A stretch of 64,000 nt of DNA from Odontocerum albicorne (GCA_949825065.1 OX463865.1:17375763-17439762), one strand, 5' to 3'. Counted from the stretch's first letter, positions 43,355 to 54,893 are shown. The notes: generated by a model not told the origin, from the sequence alone. Numbers and translations: made by a program.

Positions 43355-44695
43355 AATAATTATATTTGTTATCTGTAAATAAGTTAAATCTGACACTTTT
43401 GATAAAATATAGACGTTTGCAACTATTATATTTTTTATCTGTAAATAAGTTAAATCTGACGCTTTTGATAAAATATAGACGTTTCCAACTATTATATTTT
43501 TTATCTGTAAATTAGTTAAATCTGACGCTTTTGATAAAATATAGACGTTTCCAACTATTATATTTTTATCTGTAAATAATTTAAATCTGAAACTTTTGAT
43601 AAAATATAAACGTTTCCAACTATTGTATTTTTTATCTGTAAACAAGTTAAATCTGACGCTTTTAATAAAATATAGACGTTTCCAACTATTAAATTTTTAA
43701 TCTGTAAATATATTAAATCTGACGCTTTTGATAAAATATAGACGTTTCCAACTATTATATTTTTTATCTGTAAAAAAGTTAAATTTGGAACTTTTGATAA
43801 AATATAGACGCTTCCAATTATTATATTTTTTATCTGTAAATACGAGTACGTTAAATCTGAAACTTTTAATAAAATATAGACGTTTCCAACTATTATATTT
43901 TTTATCTGTAAAAAGTTAAATTTGGAACTTTTGATAAAATATAGACGTTTCCAACTATTATATTTTTTATCTGTAAATAATTTAAATCTGAAATTTTTGA
44001 TAAAATATAGACGTTTCCAACTATTGTATTTTTTATCTGTAAACAAGTTAAATCTGACGCTTTTGATAAAATATAGACGTTTCCAACTATTATATTTTTT
44101 ATCTGTAAAAAAGTTAAATTTGGAACTTTTGATAAAATATAGACGTTTCCAATTATTATTTTTTTTATCTGTAAATACGAGTACGTTAAATCTGAAACTT
44201 TTGATAAAATATATACGTTTCCAACTATTATTTTTTTTATCTGTAAATAAGTTAATTCTAACGTCTTTGATAAAATATAGACGTTTCCAACTATTATATT
44301 TTTTACCCGTAAATAAGTTAAATCTGAAACTTTTGATTAAATAAAGACGTTTCCAACTATTATATTTTTTATCTGTAAATTAGTTAAATCTGAAACTTTT
44401 GATAAAATAAAGACGTTTCCAACTATTATATTTTTTATCTGTAAATAAGTTAAATCTGAAACTTTTGATAAAATATAGACGTTTCCAACTATTATATTTT
44501 TTATCTGTAAATAAGTTAAATCTGAAACTTTTGATAAAATAAAGACGTTTCCAACTATTATATTTTTTATCTGTAAATTAGTTAAATCTGAAACTTTTGA
44601 TAAAATGTAGACGTTTCCAACTATTATATTTTTTATCTGTAAATAAGTTAAATCTGAAACTTTTGATAAAATATAGACGTTTCTAACTATGCTTT
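43355..44695. repeat. 66-bp minisatellite, about 20 copies
   Basis: Unit: tagacgtttccaactattat, 'attttttatctgtaaataag', ttaaatctgaaacttttgat, aaaata. Spacing is 66 (43478 to 43544). Two units carry TACGAGTA (43841, 44176), six bases longer than the rest. Open frames on both strands (up to 162 codons) follow from a length divisible by three. Confidence 0.95.
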
Positions 44696-44854
44696 GTGAC
44701 ACACGGCCATCTATATAAGTAAAAGACACATTCTAATTGTAAATTAGAAGATAGTTCTCGGCAAAATGCAATTTGAATGTTAACTCCGGCTAATTGAAAA
44801 CCATAAGGTATTAATTCACACCTTCATTCTTCTTGTCTGTTTTTTTTTAATATC

Positions 44855-45445
44855 AATGTCTCGAGTTTTCGTATTTGTTCTGAATTATATCCTTAGTGTT
44901 GAAGGACGTGACCGACGCTGGAACTGTTTCTCCTTCAATCTTTCGTTTATATGTAGGCAGAGTGGAGAGAACGCCAGACATTCCTATCGTGACACTCATT
45001 TTTTCCCTCTCTCAAATCCATACAGTGTATCATACGAGGGTTTTTTCTGGCTGTCAAACTAAAGTTCTCTTGATCCAAACAAACTTTCCAATGTTTTCCT
45101 CTTCCAAGCATTCCACTCACATTAGCACTACATATTTATTTTGTTGGTCATGATTTTTTCATTCGTTCTACGTGTCAAAACTATTTCAGAGCCCTTCTTA
45201 AACTTATTAAAAAAATCAGCTTTAAGTTAGCTTTCTTTTCTGTTCACTTCGCTGCATATTCTATTATACATTTTCATGGCATGTATTATTTTCAATCCTT
45301 TCATTTTTTTTTTCAAAATTATGGCAAAAATTATACTTATAGTATAATTCTAGTGTCAACAAATAAATACCAGGCTTTACTTCCATAAATCAAAGTTGGT
45401 ACAAGAAGACAATGGTCGACTAGCATCTTAGCAGATTTTGATCCT
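44855..45445 (-). pseudogene. LINE E fragment
   Basis: Minus readings: SAKMLVDHCLLVPTLIYGSK then AWYLF (45440-45360), FKKGSEIVLTRRTNEKIM (45210-45150), and ECHDRNVWRSLHSAYI (44990-44940), in the LINE E order. Frameshifted. Confidence 0.6.
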
Positions 45446-45484
45446 TAACGGTTCGAATATATACTCGTATATAAATATTATATA

Positions 45485-46860
45485 AACATTTATATTGTTT
45501 ATCCACTTTGCATGGATTTGCCCTGTTATGCAAAGAGGGTATGTTTCCAGCTAACTTATTCACCAGGAAGAATATCAGCCAGGATTCTTCTCACACTGCT
45601 AGTCGGTAGGTACCGAGAATATATCCACAGTGTCATTCAGTTGGTTCAATATCCCTATACGACACGCGACTGAGTGTTTAGCCATGATATTCGTACTATC
45701 TGCGTGTTTAGTGAGTGTTTAGCCATGATATTCAGAGGGTCTGCTTCAAGCGTTAGCTTATTCGTTAGGAAGAATATCAGCCAGGATTCTTCTCATACTG
45801 CTAGGCGGTGCCGAGACTATATCCACAGTGTCATTCAGTTGGTTCAATATCTCTATACCATGCGTGACTGAGTGTTTAGCCATGATATTCGTCCTGTAAG
45901 TTGGTATGTAGAACAGAGGGTGATTCCTTACACGGCTATATTTATTAGGTACATATAAACTTAGTGCTTCTAGAATCGCGGGACAGTTAAAGGAACCTTG
46001 AAAAACCTTTAGTAGGAATATCGCAATGGATTCTTGCCTTCTTGTTTCGAGGCTTCTATATTTAATTACACACCGCGAGAAGTTCGGCATGTTGAGCATA
46101 TTTTGGGTAATCGCCCTTTGTTCTGTACCATAGATATCTCAGAATTTTCTTCTATTTGAGGTAATTTGGAGCCCAAACAGCTGATGCGTATTCTAATTTA
46201 GTTCTTATTAGATAATCATGGATTAGCGCTACGCTCAAACAGAGATTGTTTATTGGCCTTTCCAGTTCACCGCTCCTCTTTCTTTACGTCGTCCTTTACT
46301 GTCCATGCAGTGAGACTCTGGAATCAGTAACAAACTAATATAAGACTCGCTCCGTCCTTGGCATGCTTTAAGAAGCGACTGAAAAAACTCTTAATTTCTA
46401 GTCAGTAAAATAACGTGTTTCATTCCTGATTTTTCTTTTCCTTTCCTCTCCACCATCTCTTGCTTTCCTTTTGATTGATGATATCTCACTTTATATGAAA
46501 AATAATGTTCGAGTGATTGTCCGTCTTTGTCGGGTTCGTGGGCATGTGCTCACGTATGTGTTTGTGGATTTCGTGGGGATGGATAGTCATTTGAATGATT
46601 TATGCAACCATGTAACTTGCTTCATTTATTTTTGTCTGGTTGGTTGGAAGAGATTGCCGCCTGGCAATAAGGCCGCCAGATTTTATTGCAATAAAAGTGT
46701 TAAATTAATAAATAAAATAAATAATTATATAAGTATCGAAGGATATCGGTGTATATGTTTTATTGCTTCGTTGACTTTGTTATCTACCGCCACATGTTTT
46801 TCGATATATCTCTTAGCTCTTCCATAATTTGAGGAAATAATGTCAAAAAAACCAGAACCC
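45485..46860 (-). pseudogene. LINE C copy split by LINE A
   Basis: The 113-codon minus frame at 46099-45758 is close to the C-terminus in 40505-41650 (for example YRSLETRRQESIAIFLLKVF and AKHSVTHGIEILNQLN). 45530-45770 is a partial direct duplication of the same end. 46721-46860 resumes LINE C (taagtatcgaaggatatcgg) after the LINE A insert. Confidence 0.75.
46220..46720 (+). mobile_element. LINE A insertion in LINE C, 8-bp target duplication
   Basis: 5'-truncated LINE A from 'ggattagcgctacgctcaaa' through the UTR, tail (tctggttggttggaagag) and (aaata)n. Flanked by ataatcat (46212) and ataattat (46721). The uninterrupted LINE C sequence is seen at 40985-41000. Confidence 0.78.
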
Positions 46861-46865
46861 CTTAT

Positions 46866-47298
46866 TTAAAAAAAAGAAAATCCTTATGTCTAAATAAGAA
46901 TGGTGGGACTAAAGGGAACAAATACAGTAAAATCCTTATGTCTAAATAAGAATGGTGGGACTAAAGGGAACAAATACAGTAAAATCCTTATGTCTAAATA
47001 AGAATGGTGGGACTAAAGGGAACAAATACAATAAAATCCTTATGTCTAAATAAGAATGGTGGGACTAAAGGGAACAAACACAATAAAATCCTTATGTCTA
47101 AATAAGAATGGGGGGACTAAAGGGAACAAACACAATAAAATCCTTATGTCTAAATAAGAATGGTGGGACTAAAGGGAACAAACACAATAAAATCCTTATG
47201 TCTAAATAAGAATGGTGGGACTAAAGGGAACAAACACAATAAAATCCTTATGTCTAAATAAGAATGGTGGGACTAAAGGGAACAAATACAATAAAATC
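46866..47298. repeat. 52-bp minisatellite, about 8 copies
   Basis: Unit aaaatccttatgtctaaata, agaatggtgggactaaaggg, aacaaatacaat; copies are nearly identical, so recent. Confidence 0.95.
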
Positions 47299-47344
47299 CA
47301 CCCAAAGTCGAATTTGATACCATCATGTATCAGAAGATCTATAA

Positions 47345-47712
47345 AGATTTTATTTATAGTTAAGGCATTAACATTGTGGAGGTTTAAACGCATTGTAATT
47401 TGTTTTATCAAACACTGTTTATTCCACCTTTTGTAACGGTATAACCTTAACGGTTTCAAGGCTTTCACTTCATCTTCAGAGGAGCACAAAGAAGACTGAT
47501 GATGAGGTTAAAGCCTTGTTTGTGCTCCCTTGTTGATGAGGTGAAAGCCTTGAAACCGGTAGGGTTATACCATTATGTTAAGTGGAATAATTAGTGTTTT
47601 GTTAAATAAATCACAATGTATTTTTACCTCCACAGTGTTAATACCTTAATTATTAACATCGTGACATTAACATCGTGGAGGTTTAAAGACATTTTAATTT
47701 GTTTTATCATTT
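47345..47712. mobile_element. Penelope-like palindrome plus start of a second unit
   Basis: Matches 21530-21900 closely, including the centre (gaggagcacaaagaagactg) and the following 'taacatcgtgacattaacat' junction into a second, truncated unit. Confidence 0.78.
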
Positions 47713-47814
47713 GATAATAAAATGAGACGTCAACAGGCAAAGGAAAATACTATAATGATTGGTTATAAATAGTAACGGCAGAACAAACACGGTATCATCT
47801 TCTTCCTGGCACTG

Positions 47815-48000
47815 TCCCAACTCATTGCCTAGGTAGGCTGTTGGGATCGGCTCTTCTCGTTCTCAGGCTGTATGTTCTTCGGTTCTGGGTGTCGCTTTCA
47901 TCTAGGCCGTTTCTCTGCAGGATTTTGGAGCATTGAGTCATCCAGGAGTTCTTTGGTCTTCCTCTGGACGGCTGTCGAGTACGGTACAATCGGAATTGAG
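47815..48000 (-). pseudogene. RTE-2-like LINE 3' end
   Basis: Minus reading RQPSRGRPKNSWMTQCSKIL, then QRNGLDESDTQNRRTYSL and RTRRADPNSLPRQ, related to the RTE-2 tail at 56186. Its 5' side is cut by the TIR element at 48018. Confidence 0.65.
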
Positions 48001-48017
48001 CGGGATTAAATAGAATG

Positions 48018-48271
48018 TACAGTACCCGGTGGTAAGTAATACACATCGGGCTTAAGAAAGAGACTATCAGCCATAATCCGCTAATTTCTGCTTTGTAGAG
48101 CGTCGTCTCTGTCACACGATGACGGCCATAATGGCTGCAATGGCTGACAAATCGCGACGGAACACGTGTATGAATGACAGAGGCGACGCTCTACAAAGCC
48201 GAAGTTAGCCGATTATGGCCGACAGTCTCTTTCTTGAGCTCGATGTGTATTACTTACCGCCGGGTACTGTA
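48018..48271. mobile_element. MITE with ~88-bp TIRs, 254 bp
   Basis: Starts tacagtacccggtggtaagt, ends acttaccgccgggtactgta; the inverted match extends to 'gtagagcgtcg' on both sides. The centre holds gatgacggccataatggctg. TA may be the target duplication. No ORF. Confidence 0.85.
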
Positions 48272-48282
48272 TGGTAAGTAGG

Positions 48283-48362
48283 TGTAACATTAACAAGTTG
48301 CAATTTACATGCTACTAAAAATAACATGTTACATTGTAAATACTTGTTAATGTTACAATTGA
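48283..48362. repeat. 80-bp inverted repeat
   Basis: gtaacattaacaagttgcaa and its inverse near 'tacttgttaatgttacaatt'; one arm recurs at 57748. Probably a MITE fragment. Confidence 0.6.
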
Positions 48363-48425
48363 CACGTATTCAGTTATTGTTTTTGCACATTTGCAAAAAA
48401 TATTCTTCCTTGTGCGTGTATCATG

Positions 48426-48664
48426 AACACCACTGTACTGAATCCGATGGCACATCGAAGAGGGGCTATCGAAGCACATTGGCATGTTTTTTTTTTTCTC
48501 TTTTTTGAAGAATAGATATGACTGAAGTCATGGGTATTCGTATACCCTCGAATACTTGTCAGGAAAAATGGTTGTGTCGTTCGAGGGAAGTAGTATAGCG
48601 TGAGGCTCAAACCAGTAACCTTCCACACGGAAGTTCAGTGTCTTACCACACGGTCATGCACTTC
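48426..48664 (-). mobile_element. tRNA-derived SINE (family 2)
   Basis: Head from 48664: tgcatgaccgtgtggtaaga, cactgaacttccgtgtgg, B box-like ggtttgagcc; ends ccatcggattcagtacagtg. Same order as 12100-12345. Confidence 0.75.
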
Positions 48665-48669
48665 AATAT

Positions 48670-50030
48670 CCTACCTACACTTCATTTATTTTCAGAAAAC
48701 ATAAATACACCACAAAGTTGTTAGCAAAGTGCATATGAACTATATGTCCATTATAATGGACGCCAGGTATGAAGAGGTAAAACTAGTTAATTCGAGCATC
48801 ATAATTATTATTGGACAGCCATAAAAAATAATTTGATTTAACTGAAATATTTGTGCTTTAGTTAAATGAAAGTTACAGTTATTAATTAACTTTAACGTTA
48901 GTTTTTAAGTGATACTCAGTAGGATATATTCAAGGGTGTGGGCTGAAAAACATGTGGTGTCCCCGTGGCTGGGCTCGCCCTATATTAGTGGGATGTATCT
49001 TGGCCGAGAGGATGTTATTAGATGAGCATAGACTTTTTGATAGCTTCTTTCTTTAATCTATTTTCTGCAATTTATGTGTTTTTTTAGGTTTGTTTAAATA
49101 TATTATGTACATACTATGTTGCTATCAATAAACCAATATCATAGTATAAATAGCCTCAACCCATACGACGGTTGTAAAATAATTGAATTTTGAATATGAG
49201 AGAGCGAGAGAGGAATACTTGGATTCTCTCCGAAAGTAATTCAAAATTTGAATCTCGGTGGGTCCGTGATACTGAACGAATTTTAAATGCCTAGCTTACA
49301 ATTTTTGAACCGGTGTAAAAGGGGACGATGTATAAATGATATACTCGTATATAAACAAAATTTACATTTATGAATATATATTTTCGTAAATGTAGAATTT
49401 GTTTTACATCCGTGAATATTTCACGTGTTGCAACTAGTTTATATTTATTTATTGATTAAGACACCCGCTTGCTGGTAACCTTTAAACCTTAGTCGCTGAC
49501 TTTTGATGGATCGACTCTGTGCGTCTGCGGGGAAGTGCAATCCATGCAACACTTTCTGCAGGGCCTGATAAGTCAGATTTCTCGCACCGAAGAGGACTTG
49601 ACTTGTAAAATCCCCAGTGCTGTCCACTTGGCAGAATTCTGTATGGAAATGATTTAATGCTTTTGACACGATACAAAGAAGTTCAACTACCCACAAAAAG
49701 ATTTCACTTCCCTGTTCTAATCGAATATTATGTAATATATGAGGAAATGAAAGTTTCGCAATCCTCTGTTGATGATGATATATAGGTCATGCGGACCCTA
49801 GACAGGGGGTAGTGGAGAGAGGAGGGATTGATAATTTGATTTATCTTAGACCCGGACCGATTTGATGTATGGCTGTTTGGAAGAAATGGCACTTGCCTAT
49901 TTCAATCTGTTACATTGTAGAGATCAAATCAAAAAATCAATCTCGATTTTTATTAATTCTATAAAAAAATCATGATATTGAGCCTCACATTGCAACGTTA
50001 AAAAACAAAGTAATTAATTAGAAATTAAAC
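48670..50030. other. No recognised gene
   Basis: Includes an 83-codon minus frame at 49445-49696 (LNHFHTEFCQVDSTGDF) that I do not recognise, an AT-rich inverted stretch at 49358-49415, and TACTCGTA at 49342. Confidence 0.4.
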
Positions 50031-50034
50031 ACAT

Positions 50035-50345
50035 ACATAGCATCACGTCGGTTCCCTGATGGGGTAGGAAAAAATGACAGAATACAAGACTTACTTACTC
50101 TATCTCCACGTAAATATTTTGCCTCTTCCATACCCATACAGCTCGTACGATTTCTTTAGCATTTTACATTTTCTTCTTTCAAAATATTATAACCATATTT
50201 TCCTTGGTCTTCTTCTATCACGCCTTCCACTTACATTCGCACTGTATATTTATCTTCTTATTCGTTTTTCATTTATTCCTTTCAGATGCCCAAACCATTT
50301 TCAAATGCCCTTTTTCATCTTACCTGCAACAGGACCATAACGGTG
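50035..50345 (-). pseudogene. LINE E 3' part
   Basis: Minus strand with the GHLKMVWASERNK block (50310-50270) and the 3' UTR 'gcatcacgtcggttccctga' at the left end. Confidence 0.55.
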
Positions 50346-50619
50346 CTACTTACATCTAAAACTTTCCAGCCTGAGCAAGTTAGAGGGTGTATGAACAGAT
50401 ATCCACCCTATAGTACGGACGTAGACCCTTATGATTATTTTTTATGATCAAAACTGAAATACGATTTGCACGAAGAAGTGATCTCCGCATTGTTACAAAA
50501 CTTTACATTACTTTTTAACTGACATTGAAAACTAAATTCGTTAAACAAAACTTTACATTACTTTTATACTGGCATTAAAACTAAATTCGTTGTTTTTACA
50601 ATAATACTAATCAATGGAC

Positions 50620-50800
50620 AATTTATATAGCGGCGTTTAGAGAGCAAACTCTCCTCGAGAGTGCTCTAGCTCAGGATTCGAACCAACTCATGAATTTTGA
50701 TAAGACCTCTCAAAAAGGATTGTATATAAGTGATTCCTAAAGCTGCACACGCCACTCATATCTCTGACACTAGGAAACGGACAATTCTACACTACAGAAC
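50620..50800. repeat. Dispersed repeat (copies at 53890 and 62440)
   Basis: gagtgctctagctcaggatt then 'cgaaccaactc', and 'gattcctaaagctgcacacg' recur in altered form at 53950, 54260 and 62460. A GGTTCGAATCC-like B box can be read on the minus strand, but no A box is evident. Confidence 0.5.
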
Positions 50801-51064
50801 CAGCAACGGCAAAATCTTTTTCATAATAACTCACCTTATTGGATTCATTTGGAACATTCAATTTATTAGATGAAAAAGAAATCGAACTCAAAGTTCTACT
50901 TCTCTCCGAAGTAACATCTTTCATATACAGATTCGAAAGATACAATGGAGACATCCCATTAAGGGACTTGAATATAAAGAGGTAAAGTTCGAAAGTAATC
51001 CGTTTGCGACACTTCAGAGTAGACTTTTAAGAAGTGTGTCAATACAACAATATTTATGATTACC

Positions 51065-51730
51065 ATATATAAACTTATTTATTGCAAATATAATCTGGCG
51101 GGCTTATTGCTAGGCGGCAATCTCTTCCAACTAACCAGACAAAAGTAAATGAAACAAGTTACATGGTAGCTTAAACCATTCAAATGACTATCCATCCCCA
51201 CGAAATCCATAAACATATACGTGAGCACATGTCCACGAGCCCCACAAAGACGGACAATATCCCGAACATTCTTTTTCATATAAAGTGAGATATCATCAAT
51301 CAAAAGGAAAGGAATGGATGGCGGAGAGGAAAGGAAAAGAAAAATCGGGTATGAAACACGTTATTTTACTGACTAGAAATTAAGAGTTTTTAAGTCGCTC
51401 CTTAAAGCATGCCAAGGACGGAGCGAGTCTTATATTGGTTTGTAACTGATTCCAGAGTCTCACTGCATGGACAGTAAAGGACGACGTAAAAAAAGAGGAG
51501 CGGTGAACTGGAAAGGCCAATAAACAATCTCTGTTTGAGCGTAGCGCTAATTCATGATTGGAAAGACGCTGAAAATTTTCCTCGATATAAGAGGGGGTGG
51601 CGGGACAGTTAAGGATATTATATAATAGAGACATTATGTGAATTTGGCGTCTATTTCTAACATTCAACCGGTTCAATGCCTTCTGGTATGAAGTTATATG
51701 ATCGTACTTTCGTAGACTGCAACTGTTGCA
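51065..51730 (-). pseudogene. LINE A 3' part
   Basis: Minus strand: ALNRLN-type start, then NRRQIHIMSLLYNILNCPA, NFQRLSNHELALRSN, FTVHAVRLWNQLQTNI, then UTR, tail (gtctggttagttggaagag) and the hairpin. Confidence 0.82.
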
Positions 51731-51829
51731 GTGGTTGTAGCGGCTTACAACTTAGCAGCTGAAATTAAAAAAGCAATTGAAAACTGCAATTATGAATTAG
51801 GCAAACTGGAATAAATAGAGTAACAATCA

Positions 51830-52012
51830 TTTAGACGCGACACAGCAAATTACTTAATAAAAGTTTGTATTTTCCTCGTTGGAAGACATCCACGTACCAA
51901 TTTTAACTCTCTAAGATCATATAAATCGAAATCAATCGCATAATCAATTTGTCTACCGGACGAAAGGTTACTTTCAAGACAGACGCCAAGAAATTTGATA
52001 TAAAATACTGAC
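51830..52012 (-). pseudogene. LINE fragment
   Basis: Minus reading IKFLGVCLESNLSSGRQIDY, then AIDFDLYDLRELKL, which looks like the 'FLGV-LD-L--W--H' block after a LINE RT domain. Family not assigned. Confidence 0.5.
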
Positions 52013-52595
52013 TATACTTCAGAAAATTTAGGATGGGTCCTGCGATGTTTTAAACGTCATGTCACAAAGGGATGGGATACGAGTAAAATAGTCTTTTTTT
52101 TACAAATCGAATAGTTTTTTTATAAATCGAAAAATTGTTATTCTCCAAACTGACGTTTTAATTCCTAATTTTCATTAAACTGACTTTCTAATGTATTGTA
52201 TGATTTGTATCTATCTTTAAATAGGCCAAGATCCACTATGAATTAATACTAATTACGAACATTTAATTTTAGGTATAAAAAATTCGAAAATCTAATTATC
52301 GTATACCCCATCCCTAGCCAATGCAGACTAACGTAGCGACTTTTGACAAACGTCACCGAATATTATTTGATTTTAACAAACTGCCACATTTTTGCTAATT
52401 TGTAACAAGATGTATTAATTTGTCATTATTGTTAGTTTTATGTAATATATTTACCTAAATAACTTGTTATTTATTAGAATCGAGGCTTATATTAAAATTG
52501 ATAAAATAATTAAAATTACTGAACGTCGTTACAAGGTTGTATTGGAGCAAATTTTTGAACTGTCACAGGGACCGTGCTACAATTTCTGAAGTATA
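52013..52595. mobile_element. Long form of the TA-flanked MITE, 583 bp
   Basis: Same termini (tatacttcagaaaatttagg and 'caatttctgaagtata') and the same inner block (aacttgttatttattagaat) as the 219-bp copies, plus about 360 extra bases that have their own inverted arms (gggatgggatacgag at 52071; tatacccccatccc-type at 52303). TACGAGTA lies at 52078. Confidence 0.75.
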
Positions 52596-52629
52596 ATACC
52601 CACGACTGATAAAATATCCCCATCAAGAA

Positions 52630-52668
52630 GGTGTTGTCTATGCGGTGAAGCCATCCAGAGAAATTTAT
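52630..52668. repeat. Single unit related to the 30-bp minisatellite
   Basis: tctatgcggtgaagccatcc, then 'agagaaattt', is the reverse complement of the unit and left flank of the array at 42818. Confidence 0.75.
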
Positions 52669-53579
52669 TTTTCACATTTATGGTAGAACTACAGGGTTAA
52701 TTTATTGAAATAAAAAAAAATCATGATATCGTCTTTTTATATCTTTGGGTCGAGGAATGGCAGGGTGCCTATTAGTGAGACAAATGATTTCATTGGAACA
52801 TTGAAGGTTTTGTTTCGTTAGGGGAATAAAGGACATGTGTTTCCACTGAATGATGATATTTTTAAAGCAGAAAGAAATTATCTGTTGCGATGGCCAAGGA
52901 TTTCTGAAATTGTCGTGGCAAGGTTGTTATTCTCGACGAGAAGGCATGCCACCATTCAACAGAAAGAATTTAACTCTCCTCGTAATGGGAGAAAAGTACG
53001 TACCTTGCAATAAAGTTTATATTTTCATAACATAAATTATTATAAAAAAAAATAATCCTTTGACAGGAAACTTTGGGTTTAACTATGTATGTAAAAATTT
53101 TATAAATTTGTTTTGATTCACGTGTCTTTTGAAAGTTGGCGAAAGTATTCCCGACACGACAGATTGGTGGCATAGCTCTTTGAGAACTGTGGTCAATAGT
53201 GTTTGGAAGTTTTCTATACGAACACTACTATATAGCCAAGGGTCAACGCTGGGACCCAGGACGTAGGTTCTGGGACCTGGGACATCCACCATCTTGACCG
53301 AGCAATTAGCTTGGCCAAATCAATATATTCAAAGTACCGTCTAATGGGCAATTAGTCGTGTTTGGTTTTTCACACATTTAGTGAATATTCGAATGTTGTG
53401 ATTTAAAAAAATATTTACTTTATAAAATCGATTGTAATTGGTAATGGGCAAAAGTTGAGTTGAACAGAATTAAACATTTATGATTTTATTTTCTTAAATT
53501 GATTTAAAAAACGCAGTTTTAATCTGTTGTAACATTCTAAAAATCAATATTTTGTACAAGTAGTAAGTGCATTAGGTTA
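52669..53579. other. No recognised gene
   Basis: Short frames on both strands (61, 67 and 69 codons), none recognised. Confidence 0.4.
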
Positions 53580-53690
53580 AAATAAAATTCACCTTGATTA
53601 AAATAAAATTCACCTTGATTAAAATAAAATTCACCTAGACTAAAATAAAAGTCACCTAGATAAAAATAAAATTAGATTTGAGACTAAAAC
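53580..53690. repeat. ~20-bp minisatellite
   Basis: Five copies of taaaataaaattcaccttga with variants. Confidence 0.88.
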
Positions 53691-53889
53691 CAGTTCAAAA
53701 AAGTTATCATTCCACAATAAAGATCATCGCGCTCTCTTTCACACTCTTTCTAAACGAGAACAAATAAAATAATGTAGCCTTAGGATATTTGTTAAAAATA
53801 TCCCAAACTTTTCCGCCACCCCAAAATACTTCTTCGAAAATGTTCGATGCTTTTCTGATCATGGTATTTCAGCGCTCAAGTAGACATTG

Positions 53890-54320
53890 TCTTTTAGCAT
53901 CGCTTTTTCTTCTTAATAATAGTAATAATATTGAAAGCATTCTCCTTTGGGACGCTCTAACTCGGGATTCAACCCCATTTTTAATGACAAAATATAAAAA
54001 AACAAGTTCAGTATTTTGTAAGAAGGGTTGTGCTGCAATCATTAAATTAGAAACTTCCCCGCATCTGTATTTGTTCAGAAAAACATATTTGGTAAAAAAA
54101 ACCGCAGAAAACTTACCAAGGGAAGACAAACTATTGAGAAACCATTTTGGATTTTCTGATATGTGATAATAACACATTCAGCTTTAGGCAAAGTGTAGTG
54201 TTTACATATAAGTAAAAAAAATTATAAGGCTTCCCATAAACGGATGTCTTCAAGTGTTTCCTAAAGCTGCAAACGCCACCCTTCTTCTTCACGTTGACAA
54301 TATTAAAAAGTAAATAAAAA
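53890..54320. repeat. Dispersed repeat (paralogue at 62440)
   Basis: gacgctctaactcgggattc, 'ccgcatctgtatttgttcag', aaaacatatttggtaaaaaa, and 'gataataacacattcagct' all have counterparts in order at 62460-62720. The 125-codon frame over it (53789) looks incidental. Confidence 0.6.
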
Positions 54321-54537
54321 GGCATTTCATTACCTTTTCATACCACTGGGCCAGAAAATTTTGGATCTTGCAACGTACGTTTCAGTCGTTTTTATTTTTG
54401 GAAAATAATGTTATAACTATTCACCTAGTTATTGAAAAGAATTTCCGTAATTGTTACTTATAATAGTTAGTTGGAAAAGATTGTAGTATAACAATAAACT
54501 TGCCATTTTACTTTGTATGTAATACAACACCAACGTA

Positions 54538-54730
54538 TTATTGTAATTTGTTTTATCAAACTCTGTTTATTCCACTTTTTGTAACGGTATAACCCTACTG
54601 GTTTCAAGGCTTTTTGTGCCCCCCTGATAATGAAGTGAAAGCCTTGAAACCGGTAGGGTTATACCGTTACAAAAGTGGAATAAACAGTGTTTGATAAAAC
54701 AAATTACAATGTCTTTAAACCTCCACGCAT
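54538..54730. mobile_element. Penelope-like palindrome, shortest form
   Basis: Arms attgtaatttgttttatcaa / ttgataaaacaaattacaat close to perfect; centre 'ctttttgtgcccccctgata'. Confidence 0.82.
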
Positions 54731-54893
54731 GATGTTTCCAGTTGTAATTGAGTGTCACTGTTTGTCAGGTTGATGAGAACGTGCAACGGAGTTTTTTTTT
54801 TTGTAATCAAAAATCGGAAAGAAGTATCGATTTATTTTGTCATGCTAAATATCCTCAGTGAGATACAGGCAAAAGCCTAGTTTACTGGGGACA

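Noticed and set aside
43313..44729. ORFs of 110-162 codons on both strands
   Set aside because: All lie in the 66-bp array, whose length is a multiple of three; frames on opposite strands cannot both be genes and neither has non-repeat sequence.
53789..54166. 125-codon plus ORF
   Set aside because: Overlaps a dispersed repeat whose other copy (62440) does not keep the frame.
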